DNA from: JBCCWR01 sp039193385
Lineage (GTDB): Bacteria; Verrucomicrobiota; Verrucomicrobiia; Methylacidiphilales; JBCCWR01
Assembly: GCA_039193385.1 (NCBI GenBank)
Contig: JBCCWR010000042.1
Span: 1-17,118, forward strand
DNA: 17,118 nt
Direction of reading: 5' to 3'
Position numbers and translations under genes: made by a program. The notes under the pieces are model-generated. The model worked only from the letters and a program-made list of their open reading frames with translations, was not told the DNA's origin and searched no databases. Of the stretch, positions 7,280 through 15,102 are shown in pieces (the stretch's first letter is position 1; the number at the start of each line of letters is the position of its first letter).

Positions 7280-8317
7280 ATGCATCAGTCCGAAGAACAA
7301 CTTACCCATTTCACATTGGCTTCACTAAATCTTCCAGCTAATGCTTCAGTCAAATTTACCCCTATTTATAAAGGCGGGTCGGATCGACTATTCTTTCGCG
7401 TCCACATCAAATCCCAAGAGTATGATACGCGATGCATCCTCATTTCTTACAATAAGGAGAAAAAAGAAAATGCTCTTTATGCAAACCTGGCTCGTTTTCT
7501 CAAAGATATGGCCATTAATACTCCCGGCATCCTGGGCCATGATTCAGAAAATCTCATCATTTGGATGGAGGATCTTGGTCAGACAGATTTGCATAGCAAA
7601 AAAGACACCTCATGGACAGAACGCTCATCTTATTATAAGCAAGTTCTTGAACAAATTCATATTCTACATGATAGAGCTGTCCATGAAATTGACCAACGCC
7701 AGATTGCAACGCTTCCGGGGTTTAATCTAGATCAATACGAATGGGAGCATCATTACTTTCTAGAAAATCTTGTGCATGAATATTTTCAATTCACACTGGA
7801 TGATCATGATACACTTTCTCTGGGAGAGGAACTGGGGCATTTAAAAAACACCTTACTTGTGACTTCTCCTGCTATCGTCCACCGCGACTTTCAGTCACAA
7901 AACATTCTTCTTAAAAATGATAAAACCTACTTAATAGATTTCCAGGGAATGCGGCCTGGTTGTCTTTTTTATGATTTAGGTTCTCTGCTTTATGATCCCT
8001 ATGTTCATTTCTCAATCGATCAGCGTCTCGAACTTCTGGAGTATTACTACAAGCTTAAGCAGAACCGTACTCATAACTGGAAAGCTTTTTGTAAACACTT
8101 TCACGAAGCTGCTGCCCAAAGGCTGATGCAAGCTCTTGGAGCCTATGGATTTCTCGGCCTCAAACGTAAAAAGACAGACTTTCTTCAGCACATACCCAAA
8201 GGTTTAAGTAATCTCCAAGAAACGACGCAGCTTGCTGAGACCCTACCCTGTCTCAACGACCTCAGTCAGAAACTCATTGACTATCAGGAAATCAGAACCG
8301 CTTCTGTCGTCAACTAG
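7280..8317 (+). CDS. AmgK-like sugar kinase (aminoglycoside phosphotransferase family)
   Basis: The protein has 345 residues with the APH/choline-kinase fold. A GGSDRLFFRV segment (32-41) forms the N-lobe glycine turn. The catalytic loop is IVHRDFQSQNILL (199-211, catalytic Asp203), the metal-binding IDFQGMRPG follows (Asp220), and then DLGSLLYDPYV (232-242). HRDFQSQN and DFQGMRPG with DLGSLLYDPY are typical of AmgK, which phosphorylates the anomeric position of MurNAc or GlcNAc in the cytoplasm. Co-orientation and close spacing with the MurU-like gene support a two-step kinase-uridylyltransferase pathway. Length matches AmgK (about 340). Its TAG stop shares a CTAG palindrome with the stop of the convergent AsmA-like gene. 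The substrate call is by homology and context. Confidence 0.82.
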   Translation: MHQSEEQLTHFTLASLNLPANASVKFTPIYKGGSDRLFFRVHIKSQEYDTRCILISYNKEKKENALYANLARFLKDMAINTPGILGHDSENLIIWMEDLGQTDLHSKKDTSWTERSSYYKQVLEQIHILHDRAVHEIDQRQIATLPGFNLDQYEWEHHYFLENLVHEYFQFTLDDHDTLSLGEELGHLKNTLLVTSPAIVHRDFQSQNILLKNDKTYLIDFQGMRPGCLFYDLGSLLYDPYVHFSIDQRLELLEYYYKLKQNRTHNWKAFCKHFHEAAAQRLMQALGAYGFLGLKRKKTDFLQHIPKGLSNLQETTQLAETLPCLNDLSQKLIDYQEIRTASVVN

Positions 8318-9852
8318 AAAGGAAGATGCTTAAAGAGCTTCTTTACACCTTCATCAATAACATCCACTTTTTCATTCTCAGGTGCATCCGCCTCTGTGTT
8401 GAAAAACATTTTCAAGAGATTGTCTTTGTTCATTTTTAATAGCTCAGTGGGATTTAAATCATCTGATATTTCCCAACCGCTAATAGAGATTTTAGGATCA
8501 CCTACAGTACCCGTTATTTTAAGAGGAACGTAATATTTACCATCGTCCGCTGGTTTAATTTTTACTCCAGTAGCAAGTCGCAAAGTATCAATCAGCAAGC
8601 CAGCATTCTGGGACATAAGAACTACATTCCCACTCATACGAATTTGTTCATTAAATCCTATCCACCCTGTTACATCAAACAGCACATCTTTAGAAGTAGC
8701 ACTTAGTTTCTTAAATTGAATTTTACGCTCTGAAATGGCGTAACTCCCTCGGATAACATCAAATGCTCCTTGTTGCAAAGCATCCACATCCAGCAAAACT
8801 CCCAATAGCTGCATTTTTTTGAGCTTAGGCATCCGTGCCGGAACAATACGAAACGTTCCACTACCTTTTAGATCTTTGGGAGAACTAAATTTTCCCTGAC
8901 ACCCCAGTTCAAGCTGAAGCTGACCCTGCAACAATTCGTGATCTTGATCCAGGCTTTTCAGCATTTTGGATAACGAACTATCTTCAAGTTTAAGAGCAAA
9001 CTCAAAATTGGGTTCCTTACCATTAAAATCTATCTCACACTGGCCACTTATTTTACCATCGTACGTATCTGCTGATATCTCCGGGAGCTGTAAAACTTCA
9101 TTTTTAACCAGCAAGGGTGATTTTAGATCTGTCAAATAAAGGCCCGGTACAATAAGTAATCTTTCAACTAAAACTTGACCCTCTGCTTGTGACAAGCCTA
9201 TGTCTGCCGAATCTTCAGGAAGTTCATAATTACTTTGCAGTTGTATATCAGAAAATGTGACGATTTTTTCTTTTTCTGCACCATGAAAAATGACATCTCC
9301 ACCCTTTATTTCTATGTGAGGAATTTTTAAACCGAACTTTTGAGTGGATTCGGTTGCCTGGTCACTTTTCTTAGTTTCGCTTTTTATCTTAGTGCTAAAG
9401 GGAAAAGAAACATTACCATTTTTTTGCTGGTAAACGTTGAGACGAGGATGCCTTATTTCAATTCGATCAAAAATCAATTCACTTCCACTGAATAGAGACC
9501 AAAGAGAATAACTAAGAGATAATTTTCCTATTTCTAAAAAATGGTGTTCAGTATATGGCTCATTATTATTAATAACTAAGGTTTCTATAACAACTCCCTT
9601 AAGTGGATCAAAGGATGCATCTTGGTAGACAATTTCTGTTCCAATCGTTTCTGAGACTTGAACTCTCACACGTTCTTTGAATGCATCAGAGCGGATATAA
9701 GCATTCGTCATTAATATAGCCACAGATACCAGCAAAATGCCTACTAACACAATGATTGCTCCAGACATAAAAGCTATTTTCAAGCACCCTCCTTTAGATT
9801 TTAGAGTTTTATTATCCGCAACTGAAGGCACACTATCTTTAGGCTCTGACAT
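8314..9852 (-). CDS. AsmA-like inner-membrane-anchored envelope protein
   Basis: The product is 512 residues: a short cytoplasmic polar N-terminus, one transmembrane helix at about 25-49 (MSGAIIVLVGILLVSVAIL), then a long beta-rich periplasmic region. The sequence just after the helix (VQVSETIGTEIVYQDASFDP then LKGVVIETLVINN) and the repeated pattern of 'I-x-I-x-H-P-R-L-x-V-Y' and 'IEIKGGDVIFHG' strands are typical of AsmA/DUF748 bridge-like proteins. The C-terminal part has a 'QLQLELGCQGKFSSPKDLKG' unit and ends in GTVGDPKISISG, a common AsmA C-terminal unit. Family members span the periplasm and are linked to lipid transport and outer membrane assembly. Length is moderate for the family. 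It converges on the AmgK-like gene with a 4-base stop overlap. The specific role is unknown. Confidence 0.75.
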   Translation of the reverse strand: MSEPKDSVPSVADNKTLKSKGGCLKIAFMSGAIIVLVGILLVSVAILMTNAYIRSDAFKERVRVQVSETIGTEIVYQDASFDPLKGVVIETLVINNNEPYTEHHFLEIGKLSLSYSLWSLFSGSELIFDRIEIRHPRLNVYQQKNGNVSFPFSTKIKSETKKSDQATESTQKFGLKIPHIEIKGGDVIFHGAEKEKIVTFSDIQLQSNYELPEDSADIGLSQAEGQVLVERLLIVPGLYLTDLKSPLLVKNEVLQLPEISADTYDGKISGQCEIDFNGKEPNFEFALKLEDSSLSKMLKSLDQDHELLQGQLQLELGCQGKFSSPKDLKGSGTFRIVPARMPKLKKMQLLGVLLDVDALQQGAFDVIRGSYAISERKIQFKKLSATSKDVLFDVTGWIGFNEQIRMSGNVVLMSQNAGLLIDTLRLATGVKIKPADDGKYYVPLKITGTVGDPKISISGWEISDDLNPTELLKMNKDNLLKMFFNTEADAPENEKVDVIDEGVKKLFKHLPF

Positions 9853-9982
9853 AAAATTTGTTGCAAACTAGACCAGTTTTCCAAGTATTTAAAGCAAAGA
9901 GCACGCTAGACACATTTTTATTCAATATTAACTTCATATGCTACAAGTTCTGCATACATAGCTACAGCCCCATTTTAAAGCC
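9853..9982. promoter_or_regulatory. Divergent intergenic region, AsmA-like and amidotransferase genes
   Basis: This 130-base AT-rich spacer separates two divergently transcribed genes, so it should hold both promoters. I see two copies of CTAGAC about 40 bases apart and a loose repeat of CATATGCTACA and CATAGCTACA, but no convincing -35/-10 pair in either direction. No small gene is evident. Confidence 0.3.
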
Positions 9983-10690
9983 ATGCGACTACACTACCTG
10001 CAACATGTTCACTTTGAAAATATGGCCTATATAGAGCAATGGGCTAAGCACGAAAATTTTACCATTACCTGCACTGAAATGTTTAATAATGCAAAATTGC
10101 CTCATATCGACTCTTTTGAATGGCTTGTCATTATGGGAGGCCCTATGAACATTTATGAGTATGAACAATACCCTTGGCTTGCTGATGAGGCTCACTTCAT
10201 TAAACAAGCTATTGATAAAGGTAAAAAAGTTCTAGGAATTTGTTTAGGTGCTCAGCTCATAGCGCATGCATTAGGAGCTAAAGTTTCACAAAATAAACAC
10301 CATGAAATTGGTTGGTTCCCCGTTGAACGCACCAAAGATTATTATCAGAGGGAATATGATCTACCTCCTTTGCCTAAAAAAATGACCTTTTATCATTGGC
10401 ATGGAGATACATTTTCTATTCCTAATAAAGCTATCCCTCTGGCTGCAAGCAAAGCCTGTAAAAATCAGGCTTTTTTCTATCCACCTAAAACACTAGCTCT
10501 ACAGTTCCACCCTGAATCCACAGAAGAGTCGGTCCATAAACTTATGGAATCCTGTGGGAATGATTTGCCAACAGACAAACCTTTTGTCCAATCCAAAAAA
10601 ACTATGGGTAATGATTGTAAGACCTATGTTGCAGAAGCTAACGAATTGATGAAAGACATTCTGAACTGGATGAACCAACTTGAAAGCTAA
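9983..10690 (+). CDS. Class I glutamine amidotransferase-like protein
   Basis: The protein has 235 residues with a full class I GATase domain: MGGPMNIYEYEQYPWL (51-66), the nucleophile elbow GICLGAQ (Cys87), FYHWHGDTF (137-144), and LQFHPEST with catalytic His176 and Glu178. It resembles the stand-alone 'GMP synthase-like glutamine amidotransferase' group, not the GuaA amidotransferase domain, since no ATP-pyrophosphatase domain follows. Such proteins release ammonia from glutamine for a partner enzyme or cleave gamma-glutamyl substrates. The last 55 residues add a helical tail. It converges on the secreted protein gene with a 4-base overlap at 10687-10690. The Shine-Dalgarno sequence is weak. 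The fold and triad are sure; the substrate and any partner are unknown. Confidence 0.87.
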   Translation: MRLHYLQHVHFENMAYIEQWAKHENFTITCTEMFNNAKLPHIDSFEWLVIMGGPMNIYEYEQYPWLADEAHFIKQAIDKGKKVLGICLGAQLIAHALGAKVSQNKHHEIGWFPVERTKDYYQREYDLPPLPKKMTFYHWHGDTFSIPNKAIPLAASKACKNQAFFYPPKTLALQFHPESTEESVHKLMESCGNDLPTDKPFVQSKKTMGNDCKTYVAEANELMKDILNWMNQLES

Positions 10691-11463
10691 AGAGTTTGCT
10701 TTTGTCTTTTGATAGCTGAAAAGATGATGGCTTGTTCGCCGTATTTGATCCATGGACCATAGGGAACTTCATCACTTTCAACGAAACGCCAGTTCGTTTT
10801 TTCAAGCCCTTTCATACCAAGATAATCTCGAACTGCCGGTGATACATCAAGCCCAGCCTTGGAATGTATCGTCGGTCTTTCTTCACCAAAAACGTACCTA
10901 ACATGGTCATAACGAAATGGCCCTACGTCTTCCCATTGCGCGAAGCATACTCGGCCATTTCTTTCGATCATAACCCAGCGTCCTTTGCACTGAGAGCGAT
11001 AACGATTTTTGCGATATTCACTTTCATTCCACCATGGCACATACTTTCTAGAAAGCTTGGGGTATTTAATATCATTATACGGAAGTGCTACATAAAATGG
11101 ATTGAGTGTAGGTGCAAATTTCTTGGGCAAGGAGATTAAGCCGTCTGAAATCGAAAAACGGAACTGAGGAGCGTCTACACCACCAAAACTCTTGGTCCAC
11201 TTTGTATCCCAAGCACTTTTATAATTGGTCATACTGTTATAACCACTAGCACCTTCGCCAACCCAGAAGCAGGTTGTCATAATATCTTTTTTTACCGGAT
11301 AATTCGAGTAAACCTTAACATCTTCCAAGGTTATAAATTTCGTCGCAGCATTCGATTCTGCTGGGGTAAAACCGAACACAAAACATAAGATCAAGGCAGC
11401 TATTTTGCATAAAGGATTCTGTTCAAAGCACAACATCTTACAATAATCTGTACTACTATCCAT
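10687..11463 (-). CDS. Secreted protein with likely double-psi beta-barrel (RlpA/expansin-like)
   Basis: From the ATG at 11463 the protein has 258 residues; a TTG at 11472 adds three codons and an ATG at 11436 removes nine, so the start is uncertain. A signal peptide is visible (CKIAALILCFVFGFTPAESN then AATK). The C-terminal half has GRVCFAQWEDVGPF, then about 22 residues, then GLDVSPAVRDYLGM and WRFVESDEVPYGPW. An Asp-x-Gly-Pro-(F/Y) strand followed by (L/I)-D-(L/V)-S-x-A-(A/V)-x-x-L is the layout of double-psi beta-barrels in RlpA and expansins, which act on or bind cell-wall glycans. The middle (YNDIKYPKLSRKYVPWWNES) is rich in aromatics. I infer a periplasmic wall-active or wall-binding role. 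The fold assignment is by motif and not proven. Confidence 0.62.
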   Translation of the reverse strand: MDSSTDYCKMLCFEQNPLCKIAALILCFVFGFTPAESNAATKFITLEDVKVYSNYPVKKDIMTTCFWVGEGASGYNSMTNYKSAWDTKWTKSFGGVDAPQFRFSISDGLISLPKKFAPTLNPFYVALPYNDIKYPKLSRKYVPWWNESEYRKNRYRSQCKGRWVMIERNGRVCFAQWEDVGPFRYDHVRYVFGEERPTIHSKAGLDVSPAVRDYLGMKGLEKTNWRFVESDEVPYGPWIKYGEQAIIFSAIKRQKQTL

Positions 11464-11769
11464 AAAGGTCAAATTATTAACACAACTTTTTTATACAATC
11501 ATATATAAAAAGTCCAATATTAAATGTATAAGCATTCAATAAAATTCTTGAAAACGTATTGCTACAAAAAGATTAATTATTAGACTTGGCAGCTCGAAAT
11601 CATCTGATAGCATTTCGACCTTTCATTGTCAGAAATCAGTAAGATTTGACATAACCCTCGCTCTAATAAGGTGTAAAACATAAAAAGCGAGCACAACAAC
11701 AAAAATATATTCCCTAGAAAGGGAAGTCCTTCATATTTAGGATCATAAACAGGCGGTATAAAAAAATTT
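11464..11769 (+). promoter_or_regulatory. Structured 5' leader and promoter region of rpsB
   Basis: About 306 bases separate the secreted protein gene from rpsB. I see at least four successive inverted repeats: TCGAAAT/ATTTCGA (11594-11618, 11-base loop); TGTCA-ga-AATC/GATTTGACA (11627-11651, two-base bulge); CTCGCT/AGCGAG (stem arms from 11657, loop of about 24); and TTCCCT/AGGGAA (11710-11725, loop AGAA). A likely Shine-Dalgarno sequence AGGCGG lies 13 bases before the ATG. A weak promoter candidate is TTGAAA (11548-11553) with GATTAA 17 bases on. The TTGACA at 11646 lies within a stem arm and lacks a -10. This could be a ribosomal-protein leader bound by S2 or another autoregulator. An antisense ORF at 11580-11786 is probably spurious. 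Confidence 0.45.
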
Positions 11770-12534
11770 ATGTCAAAACCAGACATTAAAGCATTACTAG
11801 AGGCAGGCGTTCACTTTGGTCACAGGACAGAAAAGTGGAACCCTAAGATGAAGCCATTCATCTACGAATCGAGAAACGGTATTCACGTTATTAATCTAAC
11901 CAAAACTGCTGAGCAAATTAATGAAGCATATAATTTTCTCAATAAACAAGCTGCCAGTGGCGCAAAGATTCTTTTTGTAGGATGTAAGAAGCAGGCTCAG
12001 GAAGCGATTAAAGAAATAGCCCAAGAATCTGAATCATTCTACGTCACGGAACGTTGGCTCGGAGGTACATTAACCAATCTGCCAACCATACGCCGCAGTG
12101 TTGGCCGTATGAGAGAAATAGATGACCGCGAAAAAAGTGGCAAAATGAAAGGTCTTCCCAAGCAGGAAGTATCGGCACTACGTCGCGAATGTCTGAAACT
12201 GCATCGCTATCTAGATGGCATTCAGAATATGGAAGCTCCTCCTCAAGTCATGGTGCTTGTCGATGTTAGCCGTGAAACTATTGCCGTCAAAGAGGCACTT
12301 CGACTTAATATCCCCATCGTTGCACTTGCAGATACCAATGCTGATCCAAATGATATCGACTATCCTATAGCCTGTAACGATGATGCTATCCGCTCCATAC
12401 GCATTATCCTAGAATCTCTCGGCGAATCCATAAAAGAAGGACGTGCTAAATACAAAGGCACAAAAAGTAGTACCAAGGAAAAAGAAAAACCTACAGATAC
12501 TACCAAAGAGGAGATGGAAGCCATCTCTGCTTAA
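11770..12534 (+). CDS. rpsB: 30S ribosomal protein S2
   Basis: The product is 254 residues and starts MSKPDIKALLEAGVHFGHRT, the S2 N-terminal signature. It continues with KWNPKMKPFIYESRNGIHVI, FVGCKKQAQEAIKEIA, ERWLGGTLTN and the second signature IPIVALADTNADPNDIDYPI. S2 joins the small subunit late and binds the S1/Shine-Dalgarno region. The last 25 residues (from GTKSSTKEKEKP) form a charged, disordered-looking Lys/Glu/Thr tail beyond the usual fold. The gene is followed 56 bases later by tsf on the same strand, the standard rpsB-tsf operon, and is preceded by a hairpin-rich leader. Confidence 0.98.
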   Translation: MSKPDIKALLEAGVHFGHRTEKWNPKMKPFIYESRNGIHVINLTKTAEQINEAYNFLNKQAASGAKILFVGCKKQAQEAIKEIAQESESFYVTERWLGGTLTNLPTIRRSVGRMREIDDREKSGKMKGLPKQEVSALRRECLKLHRYLDGIQNMEAPPQVMVLVDVSRETIAVKEALRLNIPIVALADTNADPNDIDYPIACNDDAIRSIRIILESLGESIKEGRAKYKGTKSSTKEKEKPTDTTKEEMEAISA

Positions 12535-12590
12535 ACACGCTAAATTTTAACCAACCAACAGAGAACATTTAGAAAACTAAAAGGAAAACT

Positions 12591-13241
12591 ATGTCTAATA
12601 AGACAGAAAAAACAGCAAAGGAAGCTGCTCCTGAGCAAAAAGCTAAGAAAGATATCGATCCTAAAGTTGTCATGGAACTTCGTGGCCGTACGAATGCTGG
12701 CATGATGGACTGTAAAAAAGCTCTTAAAGAAGCTGGAGGTAATATGGAGGAAGCAGAAAAGATCCTTCGTAAAAAATTAAACCTTAGCGCTTCTAAAAAG
12801 GCAGACCGTGCAACATCAGAAGGTGTCATCGCATCTTACATCCATATGGGAGGAAAAGTCGGTGTTTTAATAGAAGTGAACTGTGAGACAGACTTCGTGG
12901 CTAAAAATGATAATTTCCGCGACTTTGTTAAGGATATCACCTTACATATCGCAGCGGCCAACCCTCAGTATCTGATTCGTGAGGATGTGGACCCTAAGTT
13001 AATTGAAGCAGAGAGAGAAGTATTTGCAGAGCAAGTTAAGGATAAGCCTGCCAACGTTATTGATAAAATAGTCGACGGTAAAGTTGATAAGTTCTACAGC
13101 ACTATTTGTCTGATGGAGCAGCCCTTCATTAAAGATCAAAACAAGACCATTCAAGACGTTGTTAATGAAAAAATAGGCGAACTTGGAGAAAATATGCAGA
13201 TACGGCGGTTTGCACGTTATTCTGTTGGTGAAGCTATTTAA
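12591..13241 (+). CDS. tsf: Translation elongation factor Ts
   Basis: EF-Ts exchanges GDP for GTP on EF-Tu. The 216-residue protein carries both family signatures: LRGRTNAGMMDCKKALKEAG in the N-terminal UBA-like domain and VNCETDFVAKNDNFRDF in the core. It is the shorter one-core form, unlike the about 280-residue E. coli protein. It has a Lys/Ala/Glu-rich N-terminal extension of about 22 residues before the usual start of the UBA domain. The ATG at 12591 has AGGA 6 bases upstream, which supports keeping the extension. It is co-transcribed with rpsB and followed by a Rho-independent terminator at 13276, so pyrH and frr, often next in this operon, are not linked here. Confidence 0.97.
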   Translation: MSNKTEKTAKEAAPEQKAKKDIDPKVVMELRGRTNAGMMDCKKALKEAGGNMEEAEKILRKKLNLSASKKADRATSEGVIASYIHMGGKVGVLIEVNCETDFVAKNDNFRDFVKDITLHIAAANPQYLIREDVDPKLIEAEREVFAEQVKDKPANVIDKIVDGKVDKFYSTICLMEQPFIKDQNKTIQDVVNEKIGELGENMQIRRFARYSVGEAI

Positions 13242-13275
13242 CCATTTTCTTCATTCAGAATTTTTTTAAATTTTT

Positions 13276-13317
13276 AACAGTCACTTTGGGTACAGCCAGA
13301 GTGGCTGTTTTGTCTTT
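13276..13317 (+). terminator. Rho-independent terminator of rpsB-tsf
   Basis: AACAGTCACTTT (13276-13287) pairs over 12 positions with AGAGTGGCTGTT (13298-13309), including two G-U wobbles, around a 10-base loop GGGTACAGCC. The tail TTTTGTCTTT follows at once. It lies 34 bases after the tsf stop. This is a classic intrinsic terminator. Confidence 0.9.
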
Positions 13318-13528
13318 ATACAACCATTTTCTGGAAAAATTTTTCTAAAATTAGTGGTTTTACTGTCTATTTAATGCATATACATACTATATATTGGTAT
13401 TATCCTTCTTTTGATATAAGTCTCGGGTAAAAATCTTAGTCTAACGAGTCATTGCATCTCAAGATTAACCGTCAATATCCGATTTATAGGCTACTACTAT
13501 ATTTATTATATATCAGAAAAACTCACTT
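13318..13528 (+). promoter_or_regulatory. Upstream region of the REC-PP2C-HATPase gene
   Basis: Between the tsf terminator and the next start there are 211 AT-rich bases with no gene. They hold a 12-base palindrome GAAAAATTTTTC (13334-13345). A possible promoter is TTGGTA (13394-13399) with TATAAG (13415-13420), but the spacing of 15 is short. The final 30 bases lack a clear Shine-Dalgarno sequence. The region must contain a promoter because the terminator isolates it from rpsB-tsf. Confidence 0.3.
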
Positions 13529-15091
13529 ATGTCCCAACAGAATTATAAACGCGTGCTCATTGTTGATGATGATAAAGTCATGCGAACGATGATTGGGATG
13601 ATTCTTACTTCACGCGGCTACATCGCTGATCAGGTTAATAGCGTCTCAGAAGCTCGCAACATCTTGTCTGAAGAAAGACAAAGTGATTATGATTGTGTCA
13701 TCACAGACTACTATATGCCAGGGGAAAACGGCATCGAACTTATTAAGTGGATCCAGGATTATCAACCTACTCTCTCTACTATTCTTCTCACGTCCACTGA
13801 AGAAACAGATGTTATTAAAAAAACGTTTCGCTCGGGAGCTGTTGATTGTCTTCCCAAGCCCATCAATCAAAAAGTATTATTTAAATCCGTTACCAATGCA
13901 GTTGAAGTCACTAAACAACAACGCGAGGCACAACAAACTCAAAAATCTTTACGGGAAATTGGAAAATTCCAAAATTACTTGCTTCAATCGAAGCCTCCCA
14001 ATCTCCCAGTAGAGGTTTTTACATGTAATTTTCCACAAAAAGAGGCTGGTGGCGACTCGCTGACGATTATTCCCGTTAATAAAGATCAGGTACTTGTCGT
14101 TGTCACAGACGTATCCGGCCACGATTTAAAAGCAGCTTTTGTTTCCACTTTCTTCCAAGGACTCCTTAGAGGAATGATTCAACGCAAAGCTCCTATTACA
14201 GAAATACTACGCTTCTTTAACAATTATCTGCTGAATGAATGGTCTAAATTGCATCCTGAGAACTCTGAGCATGATGTAGTTACCTCACTGGCGGTCTGTG
14301 CCATTCAGATGAATCTTAAAACAGGAAACGCCACGGTCATCAACAGTGGATTTCCTTCCGCAAATTATACTGATGGTGAAGGCTATCACGAACGGGCTGT
14401 TCTAGAAAATAACTGCCCCTTAGGCTGGTTTGAAAGCCTGGAATCAGAACATACTCTCTATCCCATACCTGAGCTTTCGACATTTACTTTATGGACGGAT
14501 GGATTAGAAGATCTAGCGTTGGCCTTAAATGTCGACCGGATGGCTCTGGCTTACCACTTATTCCATTACAAAAAGATGGGAAACCAACCACCCTGCATCA
14601 AAAAATCAAAGGACGACATTTTATTAGTTCGCGTCGTCATTCCATCCGACAACGAAAGCCCAGAATATTACCCTATCATTTCAGAAATGTACTCAGGTAA
14701 CGAGTTTAATGAAGTAGACGCCTTCCAAAGCACATGGGAAAATAGTCTGAAATTAGTTATAGAAGACCTGAATCAAGAACATCTTATAGCATTTTTACTA
14801 TGCGCTCGTGAAATCCTGCTTAATGGCTTGAATCATGGATGTCAAGGCAGCGAAGAAAAAGCATGCCATTTTCAAATTGCTTATAATCCAGTAGACGAAA
14901 AGTTGCGTCTATGTGTTAGAGACCCTGGGAAAGGGCATCGTTTTGATTTCAAGAAGCAATTTGAAAATATGCAAAATGAGCTAGTTGATGCATCAACTGG
15001 TTTGTCGATTGTCTATGGCCTAGCAGAAGACTTAAAAATCGAAGATTCAGGTTCATGCGTAAAAGCAATCTTTAGTATTAAAAATGAATAA
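13529..15091 (+). CDS. Response regulator with SpoIIE-type phosphatase and RsbW-like kinase domains
   Basis: This 520-residue cytoplasmic protein has three domains. Residues 1-125 are a receiver: acidic D13-D15, phosphoacceptor D60 in VITDYYMPG, T88 and K110 (LPKP). A helical linker covers about 126-155. Residues 160-372 are a PP2C/SpoIIE phosphatase with metal-site aspartates D176 (AGGDS), D194 (TDVSGHD), D324 (WTDGLED) and D362/D363 (KDDI). Residues 400-518 are a GHKL ATPase like RsbW: N-box REILLNGLNHG (E428, N432), RDPGKG (464-469) and STGLSIV (489-495). The architecture is that of HsbR (Pseudomonas) and CrsR (Shewanella), in which the phosphatase and kinase act oppositely on an anti-anti-sigma partner and the receiver sets the balance. 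The STAS gene 11 bases downstream is the obvious substrate. DVSGHD replaces the usual DVSGHG. Confidence 0.93.
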   Translation: MSQQNYKRVLIVDDDKVMRTMIGMILTSRGYIADQVNSVSEARNILSEERQSDYDCVITDYYMPGENGIELIKWIQDYQPTLSTILLTSTEETDVIKKTFRSGAVDCLPKPINQKVLFKSVTNAVEVTKQQREAQQTQKSLREIGKFQNYLLQSKPPNLPVEVFTCNFPQKEAGGDSLTIIPVNKDQVLVVVTDVSGHDLKAAFVSTFFQGLLRGMIQRKAPITEILRFFNNYLLNEWSKLHPENSEHDVVTSLAVCAIQMNLKTGNATVINSGFPSANYTDGEGYHERAVLENNCPLGWFESLESEHTLYPIPELSTFTLWTDGLEDLALALNVDRMALAYHLFHYKKMGNQPPCIKKSKDDILLVRVVIPSDNESPEYYPIISEMYSGNEFNEVDAFQSTWENSLKLVIEDLNQEHLIAFLLCAREILLNGLNHGCQGSEEKACHFQIAYNPVDEKLRLCVRDPGKGHRFDFKKQFENMQNELVDASTGLSIVYGLAEDLKIEDSGSCVKAIFSIKNE

Positions 15092-15102
15092 ACCGGAGCA
15101 TT

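Noticed and set aside
11646..11651. TTGACA as a -35 box for rpsB
   Set aside because: No reasonable -10 hexamer lies 16-18 bases downstream, and the hexamer is part of an inverted repeat.
11580..11786. Minus-strand ORF of 68 codons with a hydrophobic stretch, antisense to the rpsB leader and start
   Set aside because: It overlaps the rpsB start, has no Shine-Dalgarno sequence, and the region is better explained as promoter and leader of an essential operon.
13334..13345. GAAAAATTTTTC palindrome as an operator
   Set aside because: Short A/T palindromes are expected by chance in such AT-rich spacers; listed only within the upstream region.
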